A stretch of 64,000 bases of DNA from DASZBX01 sp035943635 (GTDB lineage Bacteria > Actinomycetota > Actinomycetes > Streptomycetales > Catenulisporaceae). Under the pieces are notes generated by a model. The model made no database searches, was not told the DNA's origin, and worked only from the letters and a program-made list of their open reading frames with translations. The stretch's first letter is position 1; every line of letters begins with the position of its first letter. The stretch is from positions 77,800 through 141,799 of the forward strand of contig DASZBX010000033.1 of assembly GCA_035943635.1 (NCBI GenBank). Direction: 5' to 3'. Of the stretch, positions 46,077-55,693 are shown piece by piece. The translations under genes and the position numbers were made by a program.

Positions 46077-47239
46077 GCGCCCCGACCCCGGCGGCCGGGC
46101 CCGGGCCCGACCGGATCCCGGTGATGATCCCCACCATCGGCGAGGACGAGGCCAAGGCCGCCGCGGACGCGGTGCTCTCCGGCTGGGTCGCCCAGGGCCC
46201 GCGGGTGGCCGAGTTCGAACGGGCCTACGCGGCCCGGGTCGGCTCCGCCCACGGCGTGGCCGTCTCCTCCTGCACCGCCGGGCTGCACCTGGCCCTGGTG
46301 GTCGCCGGGATCGGGGCGGGCGACGAGGTCGTCGTGCCCTCGTTCTCGTTCATCGCCACCGCGAACGCGGTCCGCTACGTCGGGGCCGAACCGGTCTTCG
46401 CCGACGTGGACCCGGACACCGGCAACCTCACCGCCGAGACCATCGCCGAGGTGGTCGGCCCGCAGACCCGCGCGGTGATCCTCGTGCACCAGGGCGGCGT
46501 CCCCGCCGACGTGCGCGCGGTCCGCGAGTTCTGCGCGGCCCGGGAGATCACCGTGGTCGAGGACGCGGCCTGCGCGGTCGGCTCGACCGTGCACGGCCGG
46601 CCGGTCGGCACCGGCGCGGCCGTCTCCGCCTGGTCCTTCCACCCGCGCAAACTGCTCACCACCGGCGAGGGCGGCATGCTCACCCTCGACCGCGAGGACT
46701 GGGCGGTCCGGCTGCGCCGCCTGCGCGAGCACGGCATGAACGTCTCGGCCGCCGACCGGCACGCGAGCAAGGGCCCGGTGTTCGAAAGCTACCTGGAGAC
46801 CGGCTTCAACTACCGGATGACCGACGTCCAGGCCGCGATCGGCCTGGTCCAGCTCGGGAAACTCACCGCGATGGTCGACCGGCGGCGCGAGCTGGCCGGG
46901 CACTACCACGAGCTGCTCGCCGGGTACCCGCAGCTGCGCGCCGTGCGCGACCCCGCGTACGGCACCGGGAACTACCAGTCCTTCTGGGTACTGCTCGACC
47001 AGGACTTCCCCGGCGGCCGCGACGGCGCGCTGGAGCGGCTGGCCGCGGGCGGGGTCTCGGCCCGCCGCGGGATCATGGCTGCGCACCTGGAGCCGGCCTA
47101 CCAGGAGGCCAAGCACGTGGACCTGCCGGTGACCGAGCGGCTGACCCGCGACTCGCTGATCCTGCCGCTGTTCCACACGCTCACCGCGCAGCAGCAGGAG
47201 CGGATCGTGGACCTGCTGGTCGAACCGGTGGCCGGATGA
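46073..47239 (+). CDS. DegT/DnrJ/EryC1/StrS-family sugar aminotransferase
   Basis: The protein has 388 residues. The pyridoxal-phosphate Lys is Lys193 in AWSFHPRKLLTTGEGG. SCTAGLHLALVVAGIGAGDEVVVPSFSF and VVEDAACAVGS carry other cofactor contacts. It transaminates a keto-sugar nucleotide. Its sequence differs from the second aminotransferase in this operon, so the two probably act on different ketosugars, perhaps this one at C4 after the SDR. ATG overlaps the epimerase stop (ATGA). Confidence 0.9.
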   Translation: MSAPTPAAGPGPDRIPVMIPTIGEDEAKAAADAVLSGWVAQGPRVAEFERAYAARVGSAHGVAVSSCTAGLHLALVVAGIGAGDEVVVPSFSFIATANAVRYVGAEPVFADVDPDTGNLTAETIAEVVGPQTRAVILVHQGGVPADVRAVREFCAAREITVVEDAACAVGSTVHGRPVGTGAAVSAWSFHPRKLLTTGEGGMLTLDREDWAVRLRRLREHGMNVSAADRHASKGPVFESYLETGFNYRMTDVQAAIGLVQLGKLTAMVDRRRELAGHYHELLAGYPQLRAVRDPAYGTGNYQSFWVLLDQDFPGGRDGALERLAAGGVSARRGIMAAHLEPAYQEAKHVDLPVTERLTRDSLILPLFHTLTAQQQERIVDLLVEPVAG

Positions 47240-48078
47240 CGTACGGCGACGATCGCGCGGCCCAGCAGCCGCGCGATCTTCTCATCGTCGGCGCCGGCGG
47301 CCTGGCCCGGGAGACCGCGCAGGCCGTCGCCGCGATCAACGCGGCCGCCGGCCCGACCTGGCGGCTGCTCGGCTTCCTGGACGACGACCCCGCGCTCAAG
47401 GGCTCGTTCGTCGACGGCGTGGAAGTCCTCGGCGGCAGCGAACTCGTGCACACGCACACCCAGGCCGCCGTCGTGGTCTGCGTGGCCGGCCCGCGCGGGC
47501 TGTTCAACCGGGCCCGGCTGGTGCAGCGGCTCGACCTGCCCGAGGAGCGGTACGCGACGATCGTCCACCCCTCGGTGGACGTGTCGCCGAGCTCGACCGT
47601 CGGCCCCGGCAGCGTGCTGTTCGCGCAGACGGTCCTGACCGCCTCGGTCCGGGTCGGCGCGCACGTCGCGGTGATGCCGCAGGTCGTGCTCACCCACGAC
47701 GTGCTGGTCGAGGACTTCGTCACCATCGCCTCCGGGGTCCGGCTCGGCGGCGGTACCCGGCTCGAGCGCGGCGCCTATCTCGGCGCCGGAGCGCTGATCC
47801 GCGAATACGTCACGGTCGGCGCCTGGTCGCTGGTCGGGATGGGCTCCGTGGTGCTGCGCGACGTGCCGACCGGCGAAGTCTGGGTCGGCAGCCCGGCCGG
47901 CCGGCTGCGCGCCACCGACGTTCCCGCGGATCTCGCCGCGCAGCCCGCTGCGGCCGCGGCCGAGGACCTGCCGGACCCGACTCCCGCCGCCGCAGCGCCC
48001 GCTGCGCCGTCGGCCGGCCCGCGCCATCGGGCCGTGCCCGCTTTCCGCCCCCCGGCCACCGAAAGGACCGAAGCGTGA
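47236..48078 (+). CDS. NeuD/PglD-type sugar O/N-acyltransferase
   Basis: The protein has 280 residues. The N-terminal nucleotide-sugar binding part is DLLIVGAGGLARETAQAV, as in PglD/NeuD. The left-handed beta-helix hexapeptide repeats run from about residue 110 to 210 (HPSVDVSPSSTVGPGSVLF, then GAYLGAGALIREYVTVGAWSLVGMGSVV). The likely catalytic His is in the VLTHDVLVED segment. PglD acetylates the 4-amino group of a UDP-amino sugar, which fits the aminotransferase just upstream. The last 60 residues are an Ala/Pro-rich tail unusual for the family. ATGA overlap with the previous gene. Confidence 0.88.
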   Translation: MTYGDDRAAQQPRDLLIVGAGGLARETAQAVAAINAAAGPTWRLLGFLDDDPALKGSFVDGVEVLGGSELVHTHTQAAVVVCVAGPRGLFNRARLVQRLDLPEERYATIVHPSVDVSPSSTVGPGSVLFAQTVLTASVRVGAHVAVMPQVVLTHDVLVEDFVTIASGVRLGGGTRLERGAYLGAGALIREYVTVGAWSLVGMGSVVLRDVPTGEVWVGSPAGRLRATDVPADLAAQPAAAAAEDLPDPTPAAAAPAAPSAGPRHRAVPAFRPPATERTEA

Positions 48079-49205
48079 ACTCCATCCCCCTGATCGACCT
48101 CAAGGCCGCGCACGCCGAGGTCGCCGACGAGGTCCGGGACGGCTTCGAGCGGATCCTGGCCAACACCGCGTTCATCGGCGGCCAGGAGGTGTCCTCGTTC
48201 GAGCGCGAGTACGCGGCGTTCAGCGGCGTGCGGCACTGCGTCGGCGTGGCCAACGGCACCGACGCGCTCGAACTGGCCCTGCGCGCGGTCGGCGTGGGCC
48301 CGGGTGACGAGGTGATCGTCCCGGCCAACACCTTCTTCGCCACCGCCGAGGCGGTGGCCCGGGCCGGGGCGACCACGGTGTTCGCCGACTGCGACCCGCG
48401 GACCTACCTGCTGGACGGGCCGGCCGCGCTGGCCGCGGTCAGCAACCGGACCAAGGCCGTCATCCCGGTGCACCTGTACGGCCAGATGGCCCCGGCCGAG
48501 GAGCTGACCGCGGCCCTGACCGGCAGTAAGGTCCGGGTCGTGGAGGACGCGGCGCAGAGCCAGGGCGCCTCCCGCAACGGGCGCACCGCCGGGTCCGGCG
48601 CCGGCGCCGTGGCCGGGACCAGCTTCTACCCGGGCAAGAACCTCGGCGCGTACGGCGACGCCGGCGGCGTGGTGACCGACGACCCGGAGCTCGAGGACGC
48701 GGTCCGGACCATGGCCAACCACGGCGGCCGCAGCAAGTACGCGCACGACGTGATGGGCTTCAACAGCCGGCTCGACGCCCTGCAGGCCGTGGTGCTGCGG
48801 GCCAAGCTGGCCCGGCTGGCCGGGTGGAACGAGGCCCGGCGGGCCGCGGCGGCCCGCTACGACGAGCTGTTCGCCGGGAACGACGCGATCGTGTGCCCGG
48901 CCACCCTGGACGGCAACGTGCACGTGTGGCACCAGTACGTGGTGAAGATCGGCGAGCCCGGGGACGACGGCGTGCGGCGCGACGAGGTGGTCGGCAAGCT
49001 CAACGCCGAGGGCATCGGCGCGGGCGTGCACTACCCGCACGCAGTGCACCGCACCGCGGCCTTCGCCGCGGCCGGGCACGGCCCGGGCTCCTTCCCGGCG
49101 GCCGAGGACGCGGCCGCCCGGATCCTGTCGCTGCCGATGCACCCGCACCTGACCGCGGCCGACCAGGAGCGGGTCGCCGAGGCACTGACCGCCGCGCTGC
49201 GGTAA
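48075..49205 (+). CDS. DegT-family aminotransferase, WbpE-like
   Basis: The protein has 376 residues. It begins IPLIDLKAAHAEVADEV and has the cofactor Lys188 in GTSFYPGKNLGAYGDAGG, VVEDAAQSQGAS and a C-terminal SLPMHPHLT. This pattern recalls WbpE/WlbC, which make UDP-2-acetamido-3-amino-2,3-dideoxy-glucuronate from the 3-keto product of WbpB. The GTG start overlaps the previous stop by 4 bases. Last gene of the operon, followed by a terminator. Confidence 0.9.
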   Translation: MNSIPLIDLKAAHAEVADEVRDGFERILANTAFIGGQEVSSFEREYAAFSGVRHCVGVANGTDALELALRAVGVGPGDEVIVPANTFFATAEAVARAGATTVFADCDPRTYLLDGPAALAAVSNRTKAVIPVHLYGQMAPAEELTAALTGSKVRVVEDAAQSQGASRNGRTAGSGAGAVAGTSFYPGKNLGAYGDAGGVVTDDPELEDAVRTMANHGGRSKYAHDVMGFNSRLDALQAVVLRAKLARLAGWNEARRAAAARYDELFAGNDAIVCPATLDGNVHVWHQYVVKIGEPGDDGVRRDEVVGKLNAEGIGAGVHYPHAVHRTAAFAAAGHGPGSFPAAEDAAARILSLPMHPHLTAADQERVAEALTAALR

Positions 49206-49219
49206 CCACCTGTCACGAA

Positions 49220-49266
49220 GAGTCCCGGTCCGCCGACGTTTGATCACGTCAGGCGGGCCGGGACTC
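49220..49266 (+). terminator. Terminator of the six-gene polysaccharide operon
   Basis: Arms 49220-49234 and 49252-49266 pair over 15 bases with one T/G mismatch. The inner GACGT/ACGTC extends the stem. It starts 15 bases past the stop. Confidence 0.85.
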
Positions 49267-50087
49267 TCGCATGTGCGGGTTCCGGCCGGTCCGGCCGGAG
49301 AGATCCAGGCCTTGGTTTCCGACAACTATTCGGGAACAGCGCGGGACGACGGAAATCCCGGGCCGGTCCGGGCGGCCGGGCGATTCGTGAAAAACGGTCA
49401 CCTTTGCGCGCGGGATATATGTGTACTCATTCGAGTCAAGGGCGGACCGCAGGCGTATTGGTGGTCGGGTGAGGCGTTCCCCGACCTAGATCACCAGGCC
49501 GGTGCGCCGGAGCGCTGGAGCAGAACCCTGAATTCGGCTGATATCAAGCAGGGGGCACGGACGGCGTCCGCGCGGGCGCGCGCCCCGGGGCCGGCCGGGC
49601 CGGAGAAGCCCCTGCACAACCGTATGGCCGGCATTGCGGCGGTCCGCCCGCGCGGACCCGGCCCCCGGCCCGAATATGGGTGCGACCACAATTGTGTGCT
49701 CAACTCGGTATTGGAACCGCCGACGTTTTCGGGCCTTCGCAATGTTTTGGGATGCCCGTGGTGACGGCAAGGGTTGGTCGTTCCGGCCGCGCCCCACAGC
49801 GGCGCCGTAACCTAACGTGCCGATAAGCCGAACTGGATGTACATCCCCGAGGACGAAGCAAGCCCCCGGCACTGAACCGCAGATGAAGATATCGCAACAA
49901 TGCCACCTGACTACTCACACGGTCCTTACTTGACGCTATCTTTACCTCGGTGTTTGGGGAGGCACGCCTATGGCTCGACCCGCGATTTCATCCCACTCGC
50001 GGTAGTGCCCGCCCCCGGTACCCTCGCCGTGGCCTTCGACCCCGGTGACAACGACATGACGGCATTACCGAGCCTGGGGGCTTACCC
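49267..50087. other. Long upstream region of the exported DUF4082 protein gene
   Basis: No convincing gene is seen in these 821 bases, which are A/T-richer than average. They should carry the promoter and leader of the large exported protein gene. A TTGACG box lies at 49930-49935, without an obvious -10 partner. A short frame with a good ribosome site (49970-50005) is listed separately. Confidence 0.5.
49970..50005 (+). other. Possible 11-residue leader peptide frame
   Basis: ATG GCT CGA ... CGG TAG encodes MARPAISSHSR. GGGGAGG lies seven bases before the ATG, the best ribosome site in the whole leader. It ends 82 bases before the GTG of the large exported protein. It may be a regulatory leader or chance. 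Confidence 0.3.
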
Positions 50088-53000
50088 GTGGACAAGAAGT
50101 CCGGCCGCAATACGAACCGCAAGGGCAGCTGGGTCACCAGAGTGCTCTATCTCGCGGTCCTGGCAGTGATCGCCGTGCTGGCGGCGCCCAGCGTCGCCAC
50201 AGCAGACACCGGCCCGTGCGGGGCCGGCTCCAATCCGATCGTGTGCGAGAACTCGCTCCCGGGTACGCCGATGAACGACTGGTACGCGCCCGGATCCTGG
50301 GGCGACATCCAGGGCTTCCCGACCTTGACCAGCCTGCAGGCCGGGCAGACGATCAGCTTCAAGGTCTCCTCGCCGGTCACCTACAAGGTCGAGATCTTCC
50401 GGCTCGGCTGGTACGGCGGCGACGGGGCCCGGGAGATGCCGACCACCCCGACCGCGGTGTTCCCGGCGATCACCCAGCCCGCCTGCGACACCGCGGCGTC
50501 GACCGGTGAGACCGACTGCGGCAACTGGTCCGTCACGGCGACCTGGACCGTGCCGAGCGACGCCGTCTCCGGCGTCTACCTGGCCGACTTCGACCAGACC
50601 GACGGCAAGGGCCTGATGCCCTACCCGTTCGTGGTGGCCAACTACTCCAGCACCTCGAACATCGTGGTCAAGACGGACGACCAGACCTGGCAGGCCTACA
50701 ACATGTTCGGCGGCGCCGACCTGTACCAGGGCAACGGCCCGGCTCCGGACGGCCGCGACTACGCGGTCAGCTACAACCGCCCGATGAACATCGAGGGCGA
50801 CAACGGCGTCTTCGGCTCCGAGTACCCGATGATCCAGTTCCTGGAACGCAACGGATACGACGTGAGCTATCTGTCCAGCATCGACATCGCGAACAATCCG
50901 ACGCTGCTGGAGAACCACAAGATCTACATGTCCTCAGGGCATGACGAGTATTGGGACCAGGCGAACTACAACGCGGTCAGCACAGCCAAGGACGCCGGGG
51001 TCAACCTCGCCTTCTTCAGCGCCAACGAGGTCTTCTGGCGCACCGAACTGCAGCCGAGCATCGCCGACGGCACCGCCCAGCGCACCCTGACCTCGTACAA
51101 GATGACCAAGATGGAACTGGCGCAACCGGACGGCGTGGCCGACCCGAGCGGGCAGTGGACCGGCACCTGGATGGACCCCAACGGGGCCGGGACCGGAGGT
51201 AATACTCCACCCAACCAATTGACCGGCACCTTGTTCGAAGTGGACGGATACCGCAGCGACGCGATCACGGTCAGCTATCCATACAGCCAGGATCGCTTGT
51301 GGCGCAACACATCCGTGGCCGCACTGACATCGGGCCAGACGTACACGATGCAGACCGGCACACTCGGCTACGAGTGGGACGCCGACGTCAACAACGCCGT
51401 GCGGCCATCGGGTGAGATCGACATGTCGTCCACGACGGTGGCGGTCAACAACGGCACCCTGCTCGAGGACTACGGCAACACCTACGGCAACGGCACCGAG
51501 ACGCACAACCTGGTCGAGTACCGCGATCCGAAGTCCGGAGCGCTGGTCTTCGGCTCCGGCACGGTCCAGTGGGCCTGGGGCCTGAGCCCCGTGCACGCCG
51601 ACCTCGCCACCACCGAGGACCCGGTGATGGAGCAGGCCACGGTGAACCTGTTCGCCGACATGGGCAACGTCCAGCCGCTCACCCTGCAGTCCGGCCTGGT
51701 CCTGGCCACCCCGACCGCGATCACCACCGGCCCGACCGTGAGCGTGAGCACGCCGGCGGCCAACATCACCACCCCGGTGATGAACCCGCTGACCATCAGC
51801 GGCACCGCCACCGCCGCGTCCGGCGCAGTGGTCGCCCGGGTCGAGATCTCGACCAACAACGGCGCCACCTGGAACGCGGCCAACGGCCTGGGCTCCTGGA
51901 GCTACAGCTGGACCCCGCTGGCCACCGGCTCGGTGCAGATCCTGGTCCGCGCCGAGGACGACAGCGACAACATCGGCTCGACCGTCACCATCCCGGTGAC
52001 CGTCGGCTCGGCCGCCTGCCCCTGCTCGGTGTTCACCGCCACCCAGGTCCCGGCCAAGGCGGACAGCGCCGACGCCAACGCGATCAACGTCGGCATGAAG
52101 TTCCAGGTCACCACGCCCGGCGTGATCGACGGCGTGCAGTTCTACAAGGCGGCCACCAACACCGGTACGCACGTGGGCAGCCTGTGGACGTCGACCGGCA
52201 CCCTGCTCGGCAGCGTCACCTTCACCAACGAGACCGCCTCGGGCTGGCAGGAGGCGAACTTCTCGCAGCCGATCCCGGTCAACGCGAACACGACCTACAT
52301 CGTCTCCTATCTCGCGCCGAGCGGACACTACTCGGTCGACCCGAACTACTTCGCCACCCAGGGCGCGGGCCAGGCGCCGATCTCCGGCCTGTCCTCGACC
52401 GCCGGTTCGGGCACGAACGACGTCTACAAGTACGCGGCCACCACCTCGTTCCCGACGACCAGCTACCAGAACTCGAACTACTGGGTCGACGCGGTCTTCC
52501 AGAACAGCACCGCCAGCACCACCCCGCCGACCGTGACCGCCAGCTCGCCCGCCTCGGGCCAGACCGGCATCGCGCTGAACGCGCCGGTGACCGCCTCGCT
52601 CAGCGAGGGGATCAACGCCGGCACGCTCAAGATCACCGTGGTGGACCAGAAGGGCCTGACCGCGGCCGGCAGCTCGAGCTACGACCCGGTCGGCCACACG
52701 GTCACCTGGCAGCCCACCGGTGAGCTGAGCACCAGCGACACGTACACCGTCTCGCTCAGCGCCACCGACCTGTGGGGCAACGTGATGCCGGCGCCGTACA
52801 CGTGGAAGTTCACCACGTCCAGCTCCCAGCCGCCGGTCACCTGCCCGTGCTCGCTGTGGAACGGCAACGCGACGCCGACCACCACGAACACCAACGACGC
52901 GCGCGGGGTCGAGGTCGGTACCCGGTTCCAGTCCGCGATTCCGGGCTACATCACCGGGGCCAGCTTCTACAAGGGCACCAAGAACACCGGTACCCACGTC

Positions 53001-53855
53001 GGGAACCTGTGGTCGAACACCGGCACGCTCCTGGCGACCGGCACGTTCACCGGCGAGTCCGCCTCCGGCTGGCAGACGCTGACCTTCGCCACCCCGGTGG
53101 CGATCACGGCGAACACCTCGTATGTGGTCTCCTACTTCACGCCCACCGGGTACTACGCGTCCAACGCGAACTACTTCACCTCGGGGATCACCAACTACCC
53201 GATCACGGGTGTTGCGTCGGCCACCGGGACGAACAACGGTGACGGCATTTACAAGTACAGCACCACCTCCACGTTCCCGACGACCGCCTACAACGCGACC
53301 AACTACTGGGTGGATCCGATCTTCAACACCCAGGTCTCCGGCAGCGGCATTGGCAGCGGGTCGACCGGCGCGGCGTACGACGGCGAGTCCGGCACGGCCA
53401 CCATGGTGACCGCGGCGAACCCGGTCGCCACGACCGCGACGACCAGCAGCGTGGAGAACCAGATGCACCCGGCCACGGTCACCTTCGCCCAGGCGATCCA
53501 GCCGCAGTCGCTGCACATCACCGTGACCACGACCCAGGCGGTCGAGGGCTCGGAGACGGCCGCGAACACCAAGATCGTCGGTTCGGTCGAGTACAACCCG
53601 AACACGCTGACCGCCTCGTTCACCCCGGACGGGCAGCTGGCGCCGGGGACCACCTACAAGGCGGTCGCCACGGCCGAGACCGCGAACGGCACGGCCCTGC
53701 CCCCGATCACCTGGACCTTCGAGGCGACCGCGGTGCACCCGGCCTCCGTGCCGGCCGGCCATCCGCTCAACGACGGCAGCCTGCCGCCGGTGATCGCGCT
53801 GGCGGCCGACAGCGAGTGGCCGCAGCGGACCGACCCGCTTCCGGCCGACGTGTGA
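50088..53855 (+). CDS. Exported multidomain protein: dimethylformamidase-like head, Ig-like and two DUF4082 modules
   Basis: The protein has 1255 residues. A signal peptide with a basic start and long hydrophobic core ends near residue 39 (SVATAD). Residues about 40-520 resemble the N,N-dimethylformamidase beta-subunit-like domain: VEIFRLGWYGGDGAREM, SYNRPMNIEGDNGVFGSEYPMIQFLERNGYDVSYLS and the SSGHDEYWD motif near residue 282. Then come an Ig-like domain (530-640), DUF4082 (about 645-805), an SbsA-type Ig-like domain (810-915), a second DUF4082 (920-1075) and another Ig-like domain (1100-1225). No cell-wall anchor is seen. The enzymatic role of the head is unproven; the modules suggest binding of surface glycans. 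It lies between two glycosyltransferase loci. Confidence 0.85.
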   Translation: MDKKSGRNTNRKGSWVTRVLYLAVLAVIAVLAAPSVATADTGPCGAGSNPIVCENSLPGTPMNDWYAPGSWGDIQGFPTLTSLQAGQTISFKVSSPVTYKVEIFRLGWYGGDGAREMPTTPTAVFPAITQPACDTAASTGETDCGNWSVTATWTVPSDAVSGVYLADFDQTDGKGLMPYPFVVANYSSTSNIVVKTDDQTWQAYNMFGGADLYQGNGPAPDGRDYAVSYNRPMNIEGDNGVFGSEYPMIQFLERNGYDVSYLSSIDIANNPTLLENHKIYMSSGHDEYWDQANYNAVSTAKDAGVNLAFFSANEVFWRTELQPSIADGTAQRTLTSYKMTKMELAQPDGVADPSGQWTGTWMDPNGAGTGGNTPPNQLTGTLFEVDGYRSDAITVSYPYSQDRLWRNTSVAALTSGQTYTMQTGTLGYEWDADVNNAVRPSGEIDMSSTTVAVNNGTLLEDYGNTYGNGTETHNLVEYRDPKSGALVFGSGTVQWAWGLSPVHADLATTEDPVMEQATVNLFADMGNVQPLTLQSGLVLATPTAITTGPTVSVSTPAANITTPVMNPLTISGTATAASGAVVARVEISTNNGATWNAANGLGSWSYSWTPLATGSVQILVRAEDDSDNIGSTVTIPVTVGSAACPCSVFTATQVPAKADSADANAINVGMKFQVTTPGVIDGVQFYKAATNTGTHVGSLWTSTGTLLGSVTFTNETASGWQEANFSQPIPVNANTTYIVSYLAPSGHYSVDPNYFATQGAGQAPISGLSSTAGSGTNDVYKYAATTSFPTTSYQNSNYWVDAVFQNSTASTTPPTVTASSPASGQTGIALNAPVTASLSEGINAGTLKITVVDQKGLTAAGSSSYDPVGHTVTWQPTGELSTSDTYTVSLSATDLWGNVMPAPYTWKFTTSSSQPPVTCPCSLWNGNATPTTTNTNDARGVEVGTRFQSAIPGYITGASFYKGTKNTGTHVGNLWSNTGTLLATGTFTGESASGWQTLTFATPVAITANTSYVVSYFTPTGYYASNANYFTSGITNYPITGVASATGTNNGDGIYKYSTTSTFPTTAYNATNYWVDPIFNTQVSGSGIGSGSTGAAYDGESGTATMVTAANPVATTATTSSVENQMHPATVTFAQAIQPQSLHITVTTTQAVEGSETAANTKIVGSVEYNPNTLTASFTPDGQLAPGTTYKAVATAETANGTALPPITWTFEATAVHPASVPAGHPLNDGSLPPVIALAADSEWPQRTDPLPADV

Positions 53856-53911
53856 CGGCGCGGAAGTGAACGTAGCCGAGAGAACTGACTGAACAGTTCG
53901 ATTGTCCTGAT

Positions 53912-53952
53912 GACCGGGCCGCGGAGCGATAGTCTTGCTCCGCGGCCCGGTC
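53912..53952 (+). terminator. Terminator of the exported DUF4082 protein gene
   Basis: Arms 53912-53927 and 53937-53952 are perfect 16-base complements with a 9-base loop, 57 bases past the stop. There is no T-run. It lies 39 bases before the next gene and could attenuate readthrough into it. Confidence 0.8.
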
Positions 53953-53991
53953 GCGCTCAGCCACGACAAGACCCCGAAAGGCGCTTCCCTG

Positions 53992-55038
53992 ATGAGTTCG
54001 GTGAGCGTAATCATCCCCTGCTACCGCTACGGCCACTTCCTGGCCGAGTCGGTCGGCAGCGCACTCCAAGGGCAGGACGGCGTCGACGTCCGGGTCCTCA
54101 TCATCGACGACGCGTCCCCGGACGACTCGGCCGAGCAGGCCCGGAAGATCGCGGACGCGGACCCGCGGGTGCAGGTGCGGGTGCACGAGAAGAACCGCGG
54201 CCACATAGCCACGTACAACGAGGGCCTGACCGAGTGGGCCGACGGCGACTACACCGTGCTGCTGTCCGCGGACGACAAGCTCACCCCCGGCTCGCTGGTG
54301 CGCGCCGCCGCGCTGCTGGACGCGAACCCGAACGTCGGCTTCGTCTACGGACACCCGATCCACTTCGAACACGGCAAGCCGCTGCCCGAGGCCAGGACCA
54401 AGTCCCAGGGCTGGTCGGTCTGGCCGGGCCAGTGGTGGCTGGAGCGCCGGTTCCGGGCCGGCACCGGCTGCATCACCTCGCCGGAGGTGATGGTCCGCAC
54501 CTCGCTCCAGCGCGAGGTCGGCGGCTACGACCCCGAGCTGCCGCACGCCGGCGACATCGAGATGTGGATGCGCTTCGCCGCGCACGCGGACGTCGGCTAC
54601 GTGCGGCACGTGGACCAGGCCTACTACCGGCTGCACGGGTCGAACATGTCCCGCACGGACTTCTCCGGGCAGCTCGACGACCTCAGCCAGCGCCGGATCG
54701 CCTACGACGCGGTCCTGGCCAAGTGCGGGGACAAGCTGGCCGATCGGGACAGGCTCGCCGACGCGGTGCACCGCAAGCTGGCCCGGCAGGCGCTGTGGCG
54801 GGCCGCCCGCGCCTACGACCGCGGCCGCACCCAGCAGGTCCCGGTGGACGAGCTCGTCGCGTTCGCCAAGGAGGTCTGGCCGGCCTACCAGCAGCTGCCG
54901 GAGTACCGCGGGCTGGCCATGCGCCGGCGCGTCGGCACGGCCGCGATGCCGTACCTTCAGCCGCTGGTCCTGTCGGCGGTCGCCCACAAGGGCCGCGAGC
55001 GCATGTGGTGGCGCACCTGGCGCCGCACCGGGATCTAA
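53992..55038 (+). CDS. Family 2 glycosyltransferase
   Basis: The protein has 348 residues from ATG 53992 with AAAGG upstream. The GT-A domain begins VSVIIPCYRYGHFLAESVGSAL, with VLIIDDASPDDSAEQA, ADGDYTVLLSADDKL and GDIEMWMRFAAHADVGYV. The C-terminal 100 residues are helical and basic (KGRERMWWRTWRR). It probably works at the membrane face on the same surface polysaccharide. It converges with the 55049-55693 gene across 10 bases. Confidence 0.9.
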   Translation: MSSVSVIIPCYRYGHFLAESVGSALQGQDGVDVRVLIIDDASPDDSAEQARKIADADPRVQVRVHEKNRGHIATYNEGLTEWADGDYTVLLSADDKLTPGSLVRAAALLDANPNVGFVYGHPIHFEHGKPLPEARTKSQGWSVWPGQWWLERRFRAGTGCITSPEVMVRTSLQREVGGYDPELPHAGDIEMWMRFAAHADVGYVRHVDQAYYRLHGSNMSRTDFSGQLDDLSQRRIAYDAVLAKCGDKLADRDRLADAVHRKLARQALWRAARAYDRGRTQQVPVDELVAFAKEVWPAYQQLPEYRGLAMRRRVGTAAMPYLQPLVLSAVAHKGRERMWWRTWRRTGI

Positions 55039-55048
55039 CAGGTCGCCG

Positions 55049-55693
55049 CTAGCAGTTAGCCGAGATACCCCAGCCGGAGAAGGGCGCGTCCTCGTACAGC
55101 TGCAGGGACGTGGTCGGCAGCCATTCGGCGATCGGCAGCCGGATCTGGTGCACGCGGCCGGACTTCGGGATCACCGAGGCGGTCGCGTCCAGTTCCACAT
55201 CGGTGCTCGGGCACCACTGGGCCTTCTGCTCGGTGCACAGCTGGATCGGGATGAGAACCTCGACCACGGCCGAGCTGCCGGCCGCGATGGTCACCCGGGT
55301 CTTCTGGGCGGCCTCGGGCGCCTGGCCGGGCGGGTCCACCGCGATCGAGTCGACCTGCACCGGGCCGGGACTGTAGTTGTGCAGCGGGATCTGGAGCACG
55401 GCCTGGGATCTGCCCAGGTCGTCGCAGCCGTTGCTCTGCCCGAGGGCGAAGCCGTCCAGGGCGGGCCGCAGGGTGACCTGGTCCGCCTGCGCCGTGGTCA
55501 GCCCGGCGCCGGACCAGGCCCGCAGCCAGCCGCCGGCCCAACAGCCGAGCAGCACGACCAGCACGAGCACGCCCCAGCGCAGCGCCCGGGATCCGCGTCG
55601 GCGGCCGGGCGCGGCAGCGGCGGCGTCACCGGCGCCCGGCTCCTCGGGGTCCTGCATGTCCGTCTCCGTCTCCGCCTGGCCGCTCAATGACAT
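55049..55693 (-). CDS. Single-span membrane protein with extracellular beta-sandwich
   Basis: The protein has 214 residues. A short acidic then Arg-rich cytoplasmic start leads to one transmembrane helix (GVLVLVVLLGCWAGGWL) near residue 45, then about 150 residues outside. The outer part has alternating strands: AVLQIPLHNYSPGPVQVDSIAV, TRVTIAAGSSAVVEVLIPIQLC and a C-terminal Cys. It resembles one copy of the domain found twice in the protein encoded just upstream. The ATG lies inside the end of that gene (10-base overlap). No function recognised; the context is polysaccharide export. Confidence 0.7.
   Translation of the reverse strand: MSLSGQAETETDMQDPEEPGAGDAAAAAPGRRRGSRALRWGVLVLVVLLGCWAGGWLRAWSGAGLTTAQADQVTLRPALDGFALGQSNGCDDLGRSQAVLQIPLHNYSPGPVQVDSIAVDPPGQAPEAAQKTRVTIAAGSSAVVEVLIPIQLCTEQKAQWCPSTDVELDATASVIPKSGRVHQIRLPIAEWLPTTSLQLYEDAPFSGWGISANC

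Noticed and set aside
49240..49764. 174-codon frame upstream of the exported protein gene
   Set aside because: It begins inside a terminator hairpin, has no ribosome site and no family-like pattern, and the region is AT-richer than genes here.
50934..54014. 1026-codon minus-strand frame opposite the exported DUF4082 protein
   Set aside because: Val/Arg/Gly/Asp-rich shadow translation. The plus strand has a signal peptide and recognisable domains.
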